In this document: piece after piece, positions 17,799-25,405 of the stretch
Layout: each line of letters starts with the position of its first letter
Position numbering within the stretch: position 1 is the stretch's first letter
Origin: Cupriavidus basilensis
GTDB lineage: Bacteria > Pseudomonadota > Gammaproteobacteria > Burkholderiales > Burkholderiaceae
Direction: 5' to 3'
Assembly (NCBI RefSeq): GCF_029335485.1
Contig: NZ_JARJLM010000216.1
Location: 1-39,316 of the forward strand
DNA: 39,316 nt
The notes under the pieces: generated by a model
What the model was told of the DNA's origin: nothing
The model's database searches: none
What the model saw: the letters and a program-made list of their open reading frames with translations, nothing else
Translations under genes and position numbers: made by a program

Positions 17799-19190
17799 AT
17801 GTTTTTCCTGGATGCAGGTTCCTCAAAGCCGCTGGTACAGCAGATCGTGGAGCACTTCCAAACGCTGATCACCGAGGGAAAGTTTCACTCCGGCATGAAG
17901 ATCCCGTCCATTCGGAGTTTCGCGGAATCGCACGGTGTCAGCGTGTCCACCGTCGTCGATGCCTATGATCGGCTTGTGGCAGAGGGCCTCCTGATCCCTC
18001 GCCAGAATGCCGGCTTCTATGTGCGCAGCTTCCAGCATGGCCAGTATCTTGCGCCCGAGGCCGGCAACCTGGCGAACGTCCGTTTTGATTCGCTCTGGAT
18101 GCTGCGCCGCATATGGGAGAACCGGTCTGTGGAAATCAATCCAGGCTGCGGATGGATGCCGGAGAGCTGGATGGATGATGATAGCCTGCGCCGCAATATG
18201 CGCAATGTGTCAAACCACTCGAGCGGTTCGATGACCGGCTACGGGACACCGAAGGGCTATCTCCCGTTGCGGTGGAAGATTTCCGACTGGCTGAACGAGG
18301 ATGAGATCTTCTGCCCGCCGGAACAACTGCTGATGACCAATGGCGCCGCGCACGCCCTGGGCCTTCTGACCCAATACCTGCTGGCCCGCGGCGACACCGT
18401 GCTGGTGGACGAGCCCGGCTACAGCCTGCTGCTATTCCACCTCAAGCGGCTCGGCGTGAATATCGTCGGCGTGCCATGGACTGCGCAAGGCCCCGATCCC
18501 GTGGCGATGGAACAACTGCTGAAGCAATATAAGGTGAAGGTATTCTTTACCAACCCTCGCCTGCATAACCCGACCGGCGCGTCATACACCACGGCCACCG
18601 CGCATAAGACCCTGCAACTCGCGGATCGCCATGACTTCCTGATCGTCGAAGACGATGTCTGCTCCGATCTCGACGCCAGCACGCGCCGCTCCCTGGCCAG
18701 CATGGATCAGCTCGAACGCGTGATCTATGTCAGCAGCTTCTCCAAAACCATCTCCCCCAGCCTGCGCGTCGGCTATATTGCCGCGCATCCGGATCTGGTT
18801 GAAGATCTGACCCAGTTCAAGATCATGACCGGGTTGACGAGTTCGGAGGTCGAGGAGCGCATTGCCTATCAGATTCTCACCGACGGCCGTCACCGGAAGT
18901 ACCTGAAAGGCCTGCGGGATAAGCTCGTGCAGGCGCAAGACGACACGCGGCGCAGGTTGCAGCAGGCAGGCATGCTGCTATTCAACCAGGCTCACGAAGG
19001 CATGTTCGTCTGGGCCCGCCATCCCCGCCATGCCGACGCGCACGAGCTATCGAACCAGGCACTCAACCACGACATATGCTTGGCGCCGGGCCATCTGTTC
19101 GTACACGACAAGCAGGTATCGCCGTGGCTGCGCTTCAATGTCGGCTACTGCGCGAGCGACAAGCTCTATGAATTCCTTGCCGCCGCATAA
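17799..19190 (+). CDS. MocR-family regulator (GntR HTH fused to aminotransferase fold)
   Basis: A 463-residue transcription factor. An N-terminal winged helix of the GntR type (residues 1-75, with KIPSIRSFAESHGVSVSTVVDAYDRL) is fused to a fold-type I aminotransferase domain (about 110-460). That domain binds PLP through K316 in VSSFSKTISPSLRVGY. Family members (GabR, PdxR, TauR, DdlR) sense an amino compound as a PLP adduct and bind direct repeats. AGGAGG lies 5 bases before the ATG. Being the last plus-strand gene after aminotransferase, hydantoinase, dehydrogenase and permease genes, it is very likely the regulator of this cluster. Its effector would then be the omega-amino acid intermediate (GABA or 5-aminovalerate). 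Confidence 0.88.
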   Translation: MFFLDAGSSKPLVQQIVEHFQTLITEGKFHSGMKIPSIRSFAESHGVSVSTVVDAYDRLVAEGLLIPRQNAGFYVRSFQHGQYLAPEAGNLANVRFDSLWMLRRIWENRSVEINPGCGWMPESWMDDDSLRRNMRNVSNHSSGSMTGYGTPKGYLPLRWKISDWLNEDEIFCPPEQLLMTNGAAHALGLLTQYLLARGDTVLVDEPGYSLLLFHLKRLGVNIVGVPWTAQGPDPVAMEQLLKQYKVKVFFTNPRLHNPTGASYTTATAHKTLQLADRHDFLIVEDDVCSDLDASTRRSLASMDQLERVIYVSSFSKTISPSLRVGYIAAHPDLVEDLTQFKIMTGLTSSEVEERIAYQILTDGRHRKYLKGLRDKLVQAQDDTRRRLQQAGMLLFNQAHEGMFVWARHPRHADAHELSNQALNHDICLAPGHLFVHDKQVSPWLRFNVGYCASDKLYEFLAAA

Positions 19191-19304
19191 GGAGCGCAGG
19201 CGCGGCAGGCAGCGCGATCCATTCCAGCGGCCTATCCCTGAGCGGCTGCGACAGCACCGGGAGAAGCGCGCCCGATAACCGCGCAGCCGGGATTCACCGC
19301 GCCT

Positions 19305-20420
19305 TCAGCCGGCTTCGCCGGACACCGTGCCGTACTCCCCCAACGCCGGCACGCCATCGTCGCTTTGCGGCAAGCCAAGGGAGAACCTGACCGGGAAGCC
19401 GAGCGCGATGGCCCCCTCCTCCGGCAACGGGCGGATCATGCTTCTCGCCAGTACGTGCGGGTCGGCAAACAGTTCCCGCGCGCTCAGCGAAGGGGAGAAG
19501 GGAATGTCCAGCGGCGCGAAGACTTCGCTCCACTCCGCCAGCGTCCGGGTCAGGAAGATGCCGGCCAGCAGTCCATGCACTTCCGGCTTGTGCTGCTGGC
19601 GCCCGGGCCGCGAGGAGAAGCGGCCATCGCGCAGCCCGGGGAAATCCGCGCCGAGCGCTTCGCACAGGTTCACCCAGAACTTGGTCTCGAGGATACCCAT
19701 GGCAAGGTGACGGCCGTCGCGGGTTTCGAAGATGTCGTTCTCCGGCATGACCGTCGGCGAGGCAAGCGGGCGCTCCGCGAAGTCGCGCGCGGCCCATGCG
19801 CCATGCGCCGTCCAGGACAGGATGGCGTCGTGAATGGAGACATCCAGGTGCTGCCCGCGGCCGTTCTGCCGCGCGCTCATCACCGCCACGGCCAGCGCCA
19901 GCGCCGCGTAGCCGGAGGCCGCGTAGTCGGAGATGCGGGCGCGCGGGCGCGAGACCTTGTCCTCGACCTGGACCGGCACGGACCAGTAGCCGGCCAGCGC
20001 GAGATAGTTCAGGTCGTGGCCCGCATGGTCCGCGTAGGGCCCGGTCTGGCCGAATCCCGAGATGGAACACAGCACGATAGCCGGGTTGATCTCGGCAAGC
20101 GCGTCAAAACCCAGGCCAAGCCTGTGCATGACGCCGGGGCGGAATCCCTCCACGACGGCGTCGGCGTCCCGCACGAGGTCCAGGAATGCCGCGCGGCCTT
20201 CTTTCGATTTCAGGTCGAACGCACAGGAGCGCTTGCCGCGATTGAACTGCGCGAACACGGCTGGCCCCAGTTGGCGGGAGGTATCCCCTACCCCCGGCTG
20301 TTCCACCTTGACGACCTCCGCGCCAAGTTGCAGAAGCAGCGCGGTGGCGTGCGGGCCGGGCAGCAACTGGCTGACATCGATGATCTTGACATCCTTCAGG
20401 CACGACCACTCCGGTTTCAT
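19305..20420 (-). CDS. CaiB/BaiF family III protein, alpha-methylacyl-CoA racemase-like
   Basis: A 371-residue cytosolic enzyme of the family III CoA-transferase/AMACR superfamily. It contains LKDVKIIDVSQLLPGPHATALLLQLGAEVVKVEQP and GFGQTGPYADHAGHDLNYLALAG. H135 (in GHD), D165 (in RISDYAASGY) and E245 (in GILETKF) line up with the racemase residues His126, Asp156 and Glu241 of the mycobacterial enzyme. The His-Asp spacing is exactly the same. This makes an acyl-CoA racemase at least as likely as a CoA transferase, although automatic annotation would probably say the latter. GGAGAAAG precedes the ATG. The gene is 17 bases downstream of the Bug protein gene, last in the ligase, dehydrogenase, Bug, racemase operon. 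Confidence 0.85.
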   Translation of the reverse strand: MKPEWSCLKDVKIIDVSQLLPGPHATALLLQLGAEVVKVEQPGVGDTSRQLGPAVFAQFNRGKRSCAFDLKSKEGRAAFLDLVRDADAVVEGFRPGVMHRLGLGFDALAEINPAIVLCSISGFGQTGPYADHAGHDLNYLALAGYWSVPVQVEDKVSRPRARISDYAASGYAALALAVAVMSARQNGRGQHLDVSIHDAILSWTAHGAWAARDFAERPLASPTVMPENDIFETRDGRHLAMGILETKFWVNLCEALGADFPGLRDGRFSSRPGRQQHKPEVHGLLAGIFLTRTLAEWSEVFAPLDIPFSPSLSARELFADPHVLARSMIRPLPEEGAIALGFPVRFSLGLPQSDDGVPALGEYGTVSGEAG

Positions 20421-20437
20421 GATCTTTCTCCGGTGGT

Positions 20438-21421
20438 TCAGCCAAGGTCGCCGCTCATGCCGATCGCGCGGATCAACTGCCCGTAGCGGGCGGTATCGGC
20501 AACGACGATGCCGTTGAACTGGGCGGGAGAAGCGCTGCGGCGCAACTCTCCGGCACTGGCTTTGATCTGGGCATCGAGGCGGCCGGCAGCCTGCATTTCG
20601 GTGACGGCGGCAAAGAGCCGCTGGGTCAGGTCGGCGGGGAAATGCGCGGGCGCGAACAGGCCGCTCCAGTTGTCGATGACGAAGCCCGGCGGCAGGGCCT
20701 CGGTGAACGTCGGTAGCGCCGGGAAAAAGGTGGAGCGCTCGGCTGACGACACCGCCAGCGCCCGGATCTGGCCATTGCGCAGGTACTGGCTGGCCGTGCC
20801 CAGCACGGGCATGCCGAACTGGGTCTGGCCGCTCAGCATGGACGTGATGATTTCGGTGGCCCCCTTGTAGGGGATATGGACCGCCTGGGTACCTGTCTGA
20901 TGCAGCATGGCCTCGACCGCCAGATGCGCGATGCTGCCCTTGCCACCCGATCCGTAGTTGAGCTTGCCGGGGGCATGCTTCATTGCCGCGATCAGGTCGC
21001 CCGCTGTCTTGTAGGGCGCGTCCACGGGCACCACGAGCGCGGTCGGTCCGCCGGAGATTGCGGCGATGGAGGTGAAGTCGCGTGCGGGATCGTACGGCAT
21101 GTTGCGATACATGTGCACGTTGATGACGTGCGTATTCGCGAGAATGCCAAGCGTGTATCCGTCCGGCGCGGCGCGCTTGAGCGCGTTCGCGCCGATGATG
21201 CCGCCGGCGCCCGGCATGTTCTCGACGACGAGCGGCTGGCCCAGCCTGGCGCCCAGTTCAGCCGACAGTGCCCTGGCGATATTGTCGGGCGCGCTGCCCG
21301 CCATGAATGGGACGATCAGGCGGATGGGGCGGTTCGGAAAGGGCGCGGCGGCGCGCAGCGGGGTCCATATGCTGCTCAACGCGGCCGCGCTGGCGGTGGC
21401 AAGCCAGGATCGGCGGTTCAT
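20438..21421 (-). CDS. Bug-family (TctC-like) periplasmic solute-binding protein
   Basis: A 327-residue tripartite tricarboxylate transporter substrate-binding protein. The N-terminus MNRRSWLATASAAALSS is a signal peptide with a twin-arginine-like start and a cleavage site near LRAAA. The mature protein begins FPNRPIRLIVPF and shows the family motifs GSAPDNIARALSAELG, VVENMPGAGGIIGANAL, GYTLGI and LNYGSGGKGS. No TctA or TctB membrane subunit is encoded nearby, as is common for the many orphan Bug proteins in Bordetella and Cupriavidus. GGAGA lies upstream of the ATG. Its place in an acyl-CoA operon suggests that it binds the carboxylic acid later activated by the ligase. It may also act as a sensor. 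Confidence 0.9.
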   Translation of the reverse strand: MNRRSWLATASAAALSSIWTPLRAAAPFPNRPIRLIVPFMAGSAPDNIARALSAELGARLGQPLVVENMPGAGGIIGANALKRAAPDGYTLGILANTHVINVHMYRNMPYDPARDFTSIAAISGGPTALVVPVDAPYKTAGDLIAAMKHAPGKLNYGSGGKGSIAHLAVEAMLHQTGTQAVHIPYKGATEIITSMLSGQTQFGMPVLGTASQYLRNGQIRALAVSSAERSTFFPALPTFTEALPPGFVIDNWSGLFAPAHFPADLTQRLFAAVTEMQAAGRLDAQIKASAGELRRSASPAQFNGIVVADTARYGQLIRAIGMSGDLG

Positions 21422-21493
21422 GGGAAGTCTCCGTTTTGTCGCATGCGCAGTGGTACTGCGCCGGTGGTATCGAGGATCAGAGGCGGCGTGCGT

Positions 21494-22666
21494 TCACCGC
21501 ATGGGTTCGAGGATCGCGCGGGCAATGGTGTTGCGCTGGATCTCGCTGGTCCCGGTGAAGATGCGGAACATGCGCAGCTTGCGGAAGGTCTGCTCGACCG
21601 GGTGGCCGCGGGTCACGCCGACGTTGCCGTGGATCTGCACCGCCTTGTCGGCCACCTCGAAACAGCGCTCGGAAACGAACAGCTTGCATGCCGCCGCCTT
21701 CATGCGCAGGTCGGCGCCGCTATCCGCCAGCAGGGCGGTCTGCGCGATCATGCTCTCGCAAGCCCACAACGCGGCGGCCATATCCGCGAGCATGTGCTGG
21801 ATGGCCTGGAAGCGCGCGATGGGTCCGCCGAATTGCCTGCGGGTGCCGGCGTATTCGAGCGAGGCTTCATACACCTTCGTCGCCAGCCCCAGCATGCTGG
21901 GGCAGTGCAGCAGCCGGTTGACGTTGATGCGCGACATGCCGAGCTTGAAGCCGTTGCCCTCGCCGCCAAAGATATTGGCGCGCGGCACCCGCACGTTGGC
22001 GAACTCGATGTCGGCATCGATGTGCTGGCCCGACATCGGCACGTAGTCGGTGCTGACCTTGACGCCGGGCAGGTCCAGGTCGATCAGCACCGCCGTGATG
22101 GCCGGCGGCGAGGCGGCCGCGTCGGTGACGCACATGACGATGGCGAAATCGGCAAACGGCGCGCCGCTGATGTAGTGCTTGCGGCCGTTGACGACCAGCT
22201 CGTCGCCATCGGCCACCGCCGTGGTGGCGATGCTCTGGGCGTCGGAACCCGAATGCGGCTCGGTCAGGGCGAAGCAGGTCGATTTCTCGCCCCGGATCAC
22301 CGGCTGGAAATAGCGCGCGAGCTGCGCGGGGGTGGCGTACTTGAGCATATTGCCAACGCGCGGCGGACCGCCCAGATCCCCCAGCACGTGGGGCGCCAGC
22401 ACGGCGCCGCTGGCGGCCAGGTCCGCCTTCAGCGCGCATTGCTCGGCAATGTTCAGGCCCTTGCCGCCGAGCTCGGCCGGCAGGCAGGCGGCATAAAGCC
22501 CCAGCTCGCTGGAGCGGCGCCAGACGCCGCGCAGCACCTCCCTGGGCCAGGCGTCTTCCGAGCCGAGGCCGAGTTCCTTCTCCAGCGGCAGCAGTTCCTC
22601 GTCGATATAGCGGCGGATGGCAGCGCGGGTCTCGACCAGCACGGGGTTGGTCAGATGATCGAACAT
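21494..22666 (-). CDS. Acyl-CoA dehydrogenase family protein
   Basis: A 390-residue FAD flavoprotein of the acyl-CoA dehydrogenase family. It has the N-terminal helical domain, FALTEPHSGSDAQSIATTA (flavin-binding strand), VNGRKHYISGAPFADFAIVM, YAGTRRQFGGPIARFQAIQHMLAD and the C-terminal FTGTSEIQRNTIAR. The usual catalytic Glu of the YEGT motif is Thr (T371). The alternative base position used by isovaleryl-CoA dehydrogenase appears to be Asn (N250, in NVNRLL), so the catalytic base is unclear. I chose the ATG at 22666 because GAGGAG lies just upstream and it starts where the family does; a longer start at 22804 adds 46 low-quality residues. It follows the ligase stop by 10 bases and is likely co-transcribed. 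Confidence 0.88.
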   Translation of the reverse strand: MFDHLTNPVLVETRAAIRRYIDEELLPLEKELGLGSEDAWPREVLRGVWRRSSELGLYAACLPAELGGKGLNIAEQCALKADLAASGAVLAPHVLGDLGGPPRVGNMLKYATPAQLARYFQPVIRGEKSTCFALTEPHSGSDAQSIATTAVADGDELVVNGRKHYISGAPFADFAIVMCVTDAAASPPAITAVLIDLDLPGVKVSTDYVPMSGQHIDADIEFANVRVPRANIFGGEGNGFKLGMSRINVNRLLHCPSMLGLATKVYEASLEYAGTRRQFGGPIARFQAIQHMLADMAAALWACESMIAQTALLADSGADLRMKAAACKLFVSERCFEVADKAVQIHGNVGVTRGHPVEQTFRKLRMFRIFTGTSEIQRNTIARAILEPMR

Positions 22667-22676
22667 GGCTTTCTCC

Positions 22677-24230
22677 TCAATTGACGCGGCGGGCAACACC
22701 CTGCCAGTACGGCTCGCGCACGAGCTTGCGGGCCAGCTTGCCGCTGGCGTTCTTGGGCAGCTCGCCGACGAAGTCGACGGAGCGCGGCGACTTGTAGTCG
22801 GCAATCCGTGCGCGGCAATGCGCGATCAGGTCCGTGGCGCTGGCCTGGCGTCCGGGCCTGAGCGCCACCACCGCCTTGACGCTTTCGCCCCAGGTGTCGT
22901 CAGGCACGCTGATCACGCAGGCTTCCATCACGTCGGGATGTTGGTACAAGGCCGCCTCCACCTCCGTCGGGTACACATTGAAGCCGCCGGAAATGATCAT
23001 GTCCTTCTTGCGGTCGACCAGGTAGATATAGCCCTCCTCGTCGACCCGGGCCAGGTCCCCGGTGCGCAGCCAGCCGTCGACGAGCGCCTCGCGCGTCAGT
23101 GCCGGCTCGCCCCAATAGCCCTGGAACACGTCCTCGCCGCGGATGACCAGTTCGCCGATGTCGTCTCCTGTCACTTCCCGGCCCTGCTCGTCGACGACGC
23201 ACACCTCGGTCTCCCCGAGCGCGCGCCCGCACGAGGCCAGCCGCTCGGGCCGGTGCGCCAGCGCCTCGGCATGATCGGCGGTCGACAGCCGGGTCACGCC
23301 CGAGGTGGACTCGCTGGCGCCATAGCCTTGCGACAGGACCGGGCCGATGCGCTCCCATGCCTCGCGGATGCGCGCCGGCGCCATGGGCGCGGCGCCGTAG
23401 GCAAGCGTCTTGAGGCTGCTCAGGTCGGCGCTGGCCAGCGTCGGTTCCGACAGCAGCATATTGATCATGGCGGGCACCATGAACACATGGGTGATACGCA
23501 GGCGGGCCACCTCCGCCAGGAAATGCGCAGGCTCGAATTTGTCGAACAGCACCAGCGTGGCGCCGGTATAGAGATACGGCTGCATCAGCATGCCCGAGGC
23601 GTGGGTGACCGGCCCGATCAGGGCCAGGCGGTCGCCCGGCCGGGCCGGCTTGTCCATGCTGAGCAACATCTTGCGCAACGCTGCCAGCCGGTTGCCATAG
23701 CTCTGCATGGCCGCCTTGATCCTGCCCGTGGAGCCGGAGGAAAAATGCAGTACGGCGAGATCGCCGGGGGCTGGCGTGACATCGGGCAATGCCGTGCCGG
23801 CACCGGCCAGCATCGCCTCGTAGTCGGCATAGCCCGCTGCCGGCCCGCCGATGGCGATAAAGGCCTCGACCGAGCCGAAGCCGGCGCTCGCCGGCGAATA
23901 GCCGGTGTAGCCCGGCCCGGCGATCATGACGCGCGGCGTGCAGTTCTCCATCACGTCCGATGCCTCCGCCCCGGTAAAGCGCGGGTTCAGCGCTGCCTTG
24001 ACCAGCCCGGCCTTGTACAAGGCGCATTCGACCTCAACCAGTTCGGTACGGTTGCGCGACTGGATCGCCACGCGGTCGCCCTTGGCCAGGCCGAGGCCCA
24101 GCAGGGCATTGGCCAGCCGGGTCGAGCGCTCGTCCAGCTGGCGATAGGTCAGGACACGATCCTGATAAAGCACTGCGGCGTGATCGCCCCAGTACCGTGC
24201 GGCACGGCGGAGGAAGAAAGCGAAGCCCAT
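22677..24230 (-). CDS. AMP-forming acyl-CoA ligase
   Basis: A 517-residue member of the ANL superfamily that activates a carboxylic acid to its CoA thioester with ATP. The phosphate-binding motif FSSGSTGRIKAAMQSYGN, the core GYGASESTSGVTRL, the GWLRTGDLARVDEEGYIYLVDRKKDMIISGG hinge (read in pieces) and the terminal PKNASGKLARK with its catalytic Lys are all present. The first Lys-Pro of the usual TGxPKG is replaced by Arg-Ile. An ATG at 24242 exists, but the ATG at 24230 has GGAG six bases upstream and is preferred. It is the first gene of the minus-strand operon and diverges from a LysR gene. The acid substrate is unknown; a branched or aromatic acid would suit a racemase-like partner. Confidence 0.88.
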   Translation of the reverse strand: MGFAFFLRRAARYWGDHAAVLYQDRVLTYRQLDERSTRLANALLGLGLAKGDRVAIQSRNRTELVEVECALYKAGLVKAALNPRFTGAEASDVMENCTPRVMIAGPGYTGYSPASAGFGSVEAFIAIGGPAAGYADYEAMLAGAGTALPDVTPAPGDLAVLHFSSGSTGRIKAAMQSYGNRLAALRKMLLSMDKPARPGDRLALIGPVTHASGMLMQPYLYTGATLVLFDKFEPAHFLAEVARLRITHVFMVPAMINMLLSEPTLASADLSSLKTLAYGAAPMAPARIREAWERIGPVLSQGYGASESTSGVTRLSTADHAEALAHRPERLASCGRALGETEVCVVDEQGREVTGDDIGELVIRGEDVFQGYWGEPALTREALVDGWLRTGDLARVDEEGYIYLVDRKKDMIISGGFNVYPTEVEAALYQHPDVMEACVISVPDDTWGESVKAVVALRPGRQASATDLIAHCRARIADYKSPRSVDFVGELPKNASGKLARKLVREPYWQGVARRVN

Positions 24231-24296
24231 TTGTGTCTCCATGGATGTTCTGGGCCCCAGTCTGTAAGATGCAGGGCATCACTACAATGCAGCAAC

Positions 24297-24314
24297 GGCT
24301 ATAAAGACATAGCC
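24297..24314 (+). promoter_or_regulatory. Palindrome between the ligase and LysR genes
   Basis: GGCTAT-N6-ATAGCC is a perfect 6+6 inverted repeat ending 15 bases before the LysR start, in the 99-base divergent intergenic region. A second small dyad, ATGC-AGG-GCAT, lies at 24269-24279. LysR proteins typically bind such dyads in the shared promoter region of the operon they control, so one or both are plausible sites. Confidence 0.4.
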
Positions 24315-24329
24315 AACAGGAATGTCCGG

Positions 24330-25220
24330 ATGGAGACAAGAGACCTTGAATACGTGCTGGCCGTCAGCACCCACGGCGGCATCGGACGCGCCGCCGAGAC
24401 CCTGGGCATCAGCCAGCCGGCCCTGAGCAAGGCGGTGCAACGCGTAGAGGCGCAGATCGGCCTTCCGCTGTTCGAGCGCACGGCCAACGGGATGACGCCG
24501 ACGCAGGCCGGCACGCAGTTCATCGAACGCGCCCGCCGGATCCGCCTCGAATACGAAGATGCACTCAAGGAGATGCAGGGCATGCGCACCGGGGAACAAG
24601 GCGTCCTGCGCCTGGGCTATTCCCCCTCCATTCCCAATCCGCTCGTGCTGGATGCCTGCCGCCGCCTGATCAAGGAACGGCCGGTGGCCAGGCTTCGCCT
24701 GCGCAGGCGCCTGGCGCGCGAACTGATGGACCTGCTCCTGGCAGGTGAGCTGGACCTGGTCATCGCGCCGGTGCCGGGCCAGCAGGCGAGCGAGTTCGCG
24801 GTAGAGGAAATGTTCGACGACCGGCTCGTGGTCGTGGCCGATGAAACCCATCCGCTGCATCGCCAGCGCGAAGTGAGGCTGGCGGACCTGACCGGCCAGG
24901 AATGGCTGTTGCCCGGGGCGCATATCCTGTTGCGGCAGCAGCTCGACGCCGCCTTTCGCAAGCAGGGACTCGTAGCGCCGGCGCCGCGGATCGAAACCGA
25001 TTTTGGCAGCTTCTCGCTCTTTCACCTCATGCGGGGCACGCAGATGCTGAGCATATCGGGCGCAAACACCAAGGCGATGCCAGCCGGATTGCGGGCGCTG
25101 AATATCGGTCTTGACCAGTTGGACCTGCGCCGGCGCGTGGGCGTGATCTCCCGGGCCGGCGCCTACCTGTCGCCGCTGGCGCAGCGAATGACCGCGCTGC
25201 TGCGGGAGCAGAGCCGCTGA
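24330..25220 (+). CDS. LysR-family transcriptional regulator
   Basis: A 296-residue LysR regulator. The N-terminal winged helix (residues 1-60) reads DLEYVLAVSTHGGIGRAAETLGISQPALSKAVQRVE. The effector-binding domain follows from about residue 90 (GVLRLGYSPSIPNP). It is transcribed divergently from the acyl-CoA ligase operon, which it most likely controls in response to the acid or its CoA ester. The ATG at 24330 is preceded by AGGA nine bases away. The open frame continues upstream, antisense to the ligase, to 22665. That extension is an artefact of high GC content, because the HTH begins directly at this ATG. Confidence 0.9.
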   Translation: METRDLEYVLAVSTHGGIGRAAETLGISQPALSKAVQRVEAQIGLPLFERTANGMTPTQAGTQFIERARRIRLEYEDALKEMQGMRTGEQGVLRLGYSPSIPNPLVLDACRRLIKERPVARLRLRRRLARELMDLLLAGELDLVIAPVPGQQASEFAVEEMFDDRLVVVADETHPLHRQREVRLADLTGQEWLLPGAHILLRQQLDAAFRKQGLVAPAPRIETDFGSFSLFHLMRGTQMLSISGANTKAMPAGLRALNIGLDQLDLRRRVGVISRAGAYLSPLAQRMTALLREQSR

Positions 25221-25288
25221 TGCATGGCTGCGGGCGCTCCGCTTACCCCCATGACAGCCGCCCTGATCCGCGAGAACAGCATGCCATC

Positions 25289-25318
25289 GGGCGAATCTGT
25301 TACGTAACAGATTCGCCC
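25289..25318 (+). promoter_or_regulatory. Perfect 30-bp palindrome upstream of the N-acetyltransferase gene
   Basis: GGGCGAATCTGTTAC is followed immediately by its exact reverse complement, centred on TACGTA, with no loop. It lies 69 bases after the LysR stop and 87 bases before the acetyltransferase start. A loopless 15+15 dyad is more like an operator for a dimeric regulator (TetR or MarR type) than a terminator. It is not followed by a T-run. TATATA at 25325-25330, just downstream, could be a -10 element, which would place the palindrome over the -35 region. No TetR or MarR gene is adjacent. Confidence 0.6.
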
Positions 25319-25405
25319 TTCCTGTATATAGGCAGGCCGTGACCGCGATGCCATCATTGGCGCCAGCTCACCATTCACCACCCACTTACCAGACACAATC
25401 GCAGC

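Noticed and set aside
22665-25220. An 851-codon open frame on the plus strand
   Set aside because: Its first two thirds are antisense to the acyl-CoA ligase gene and encode no recognisable domain. The real gene is the LysR regulator that begins at 24330 in the same frame.
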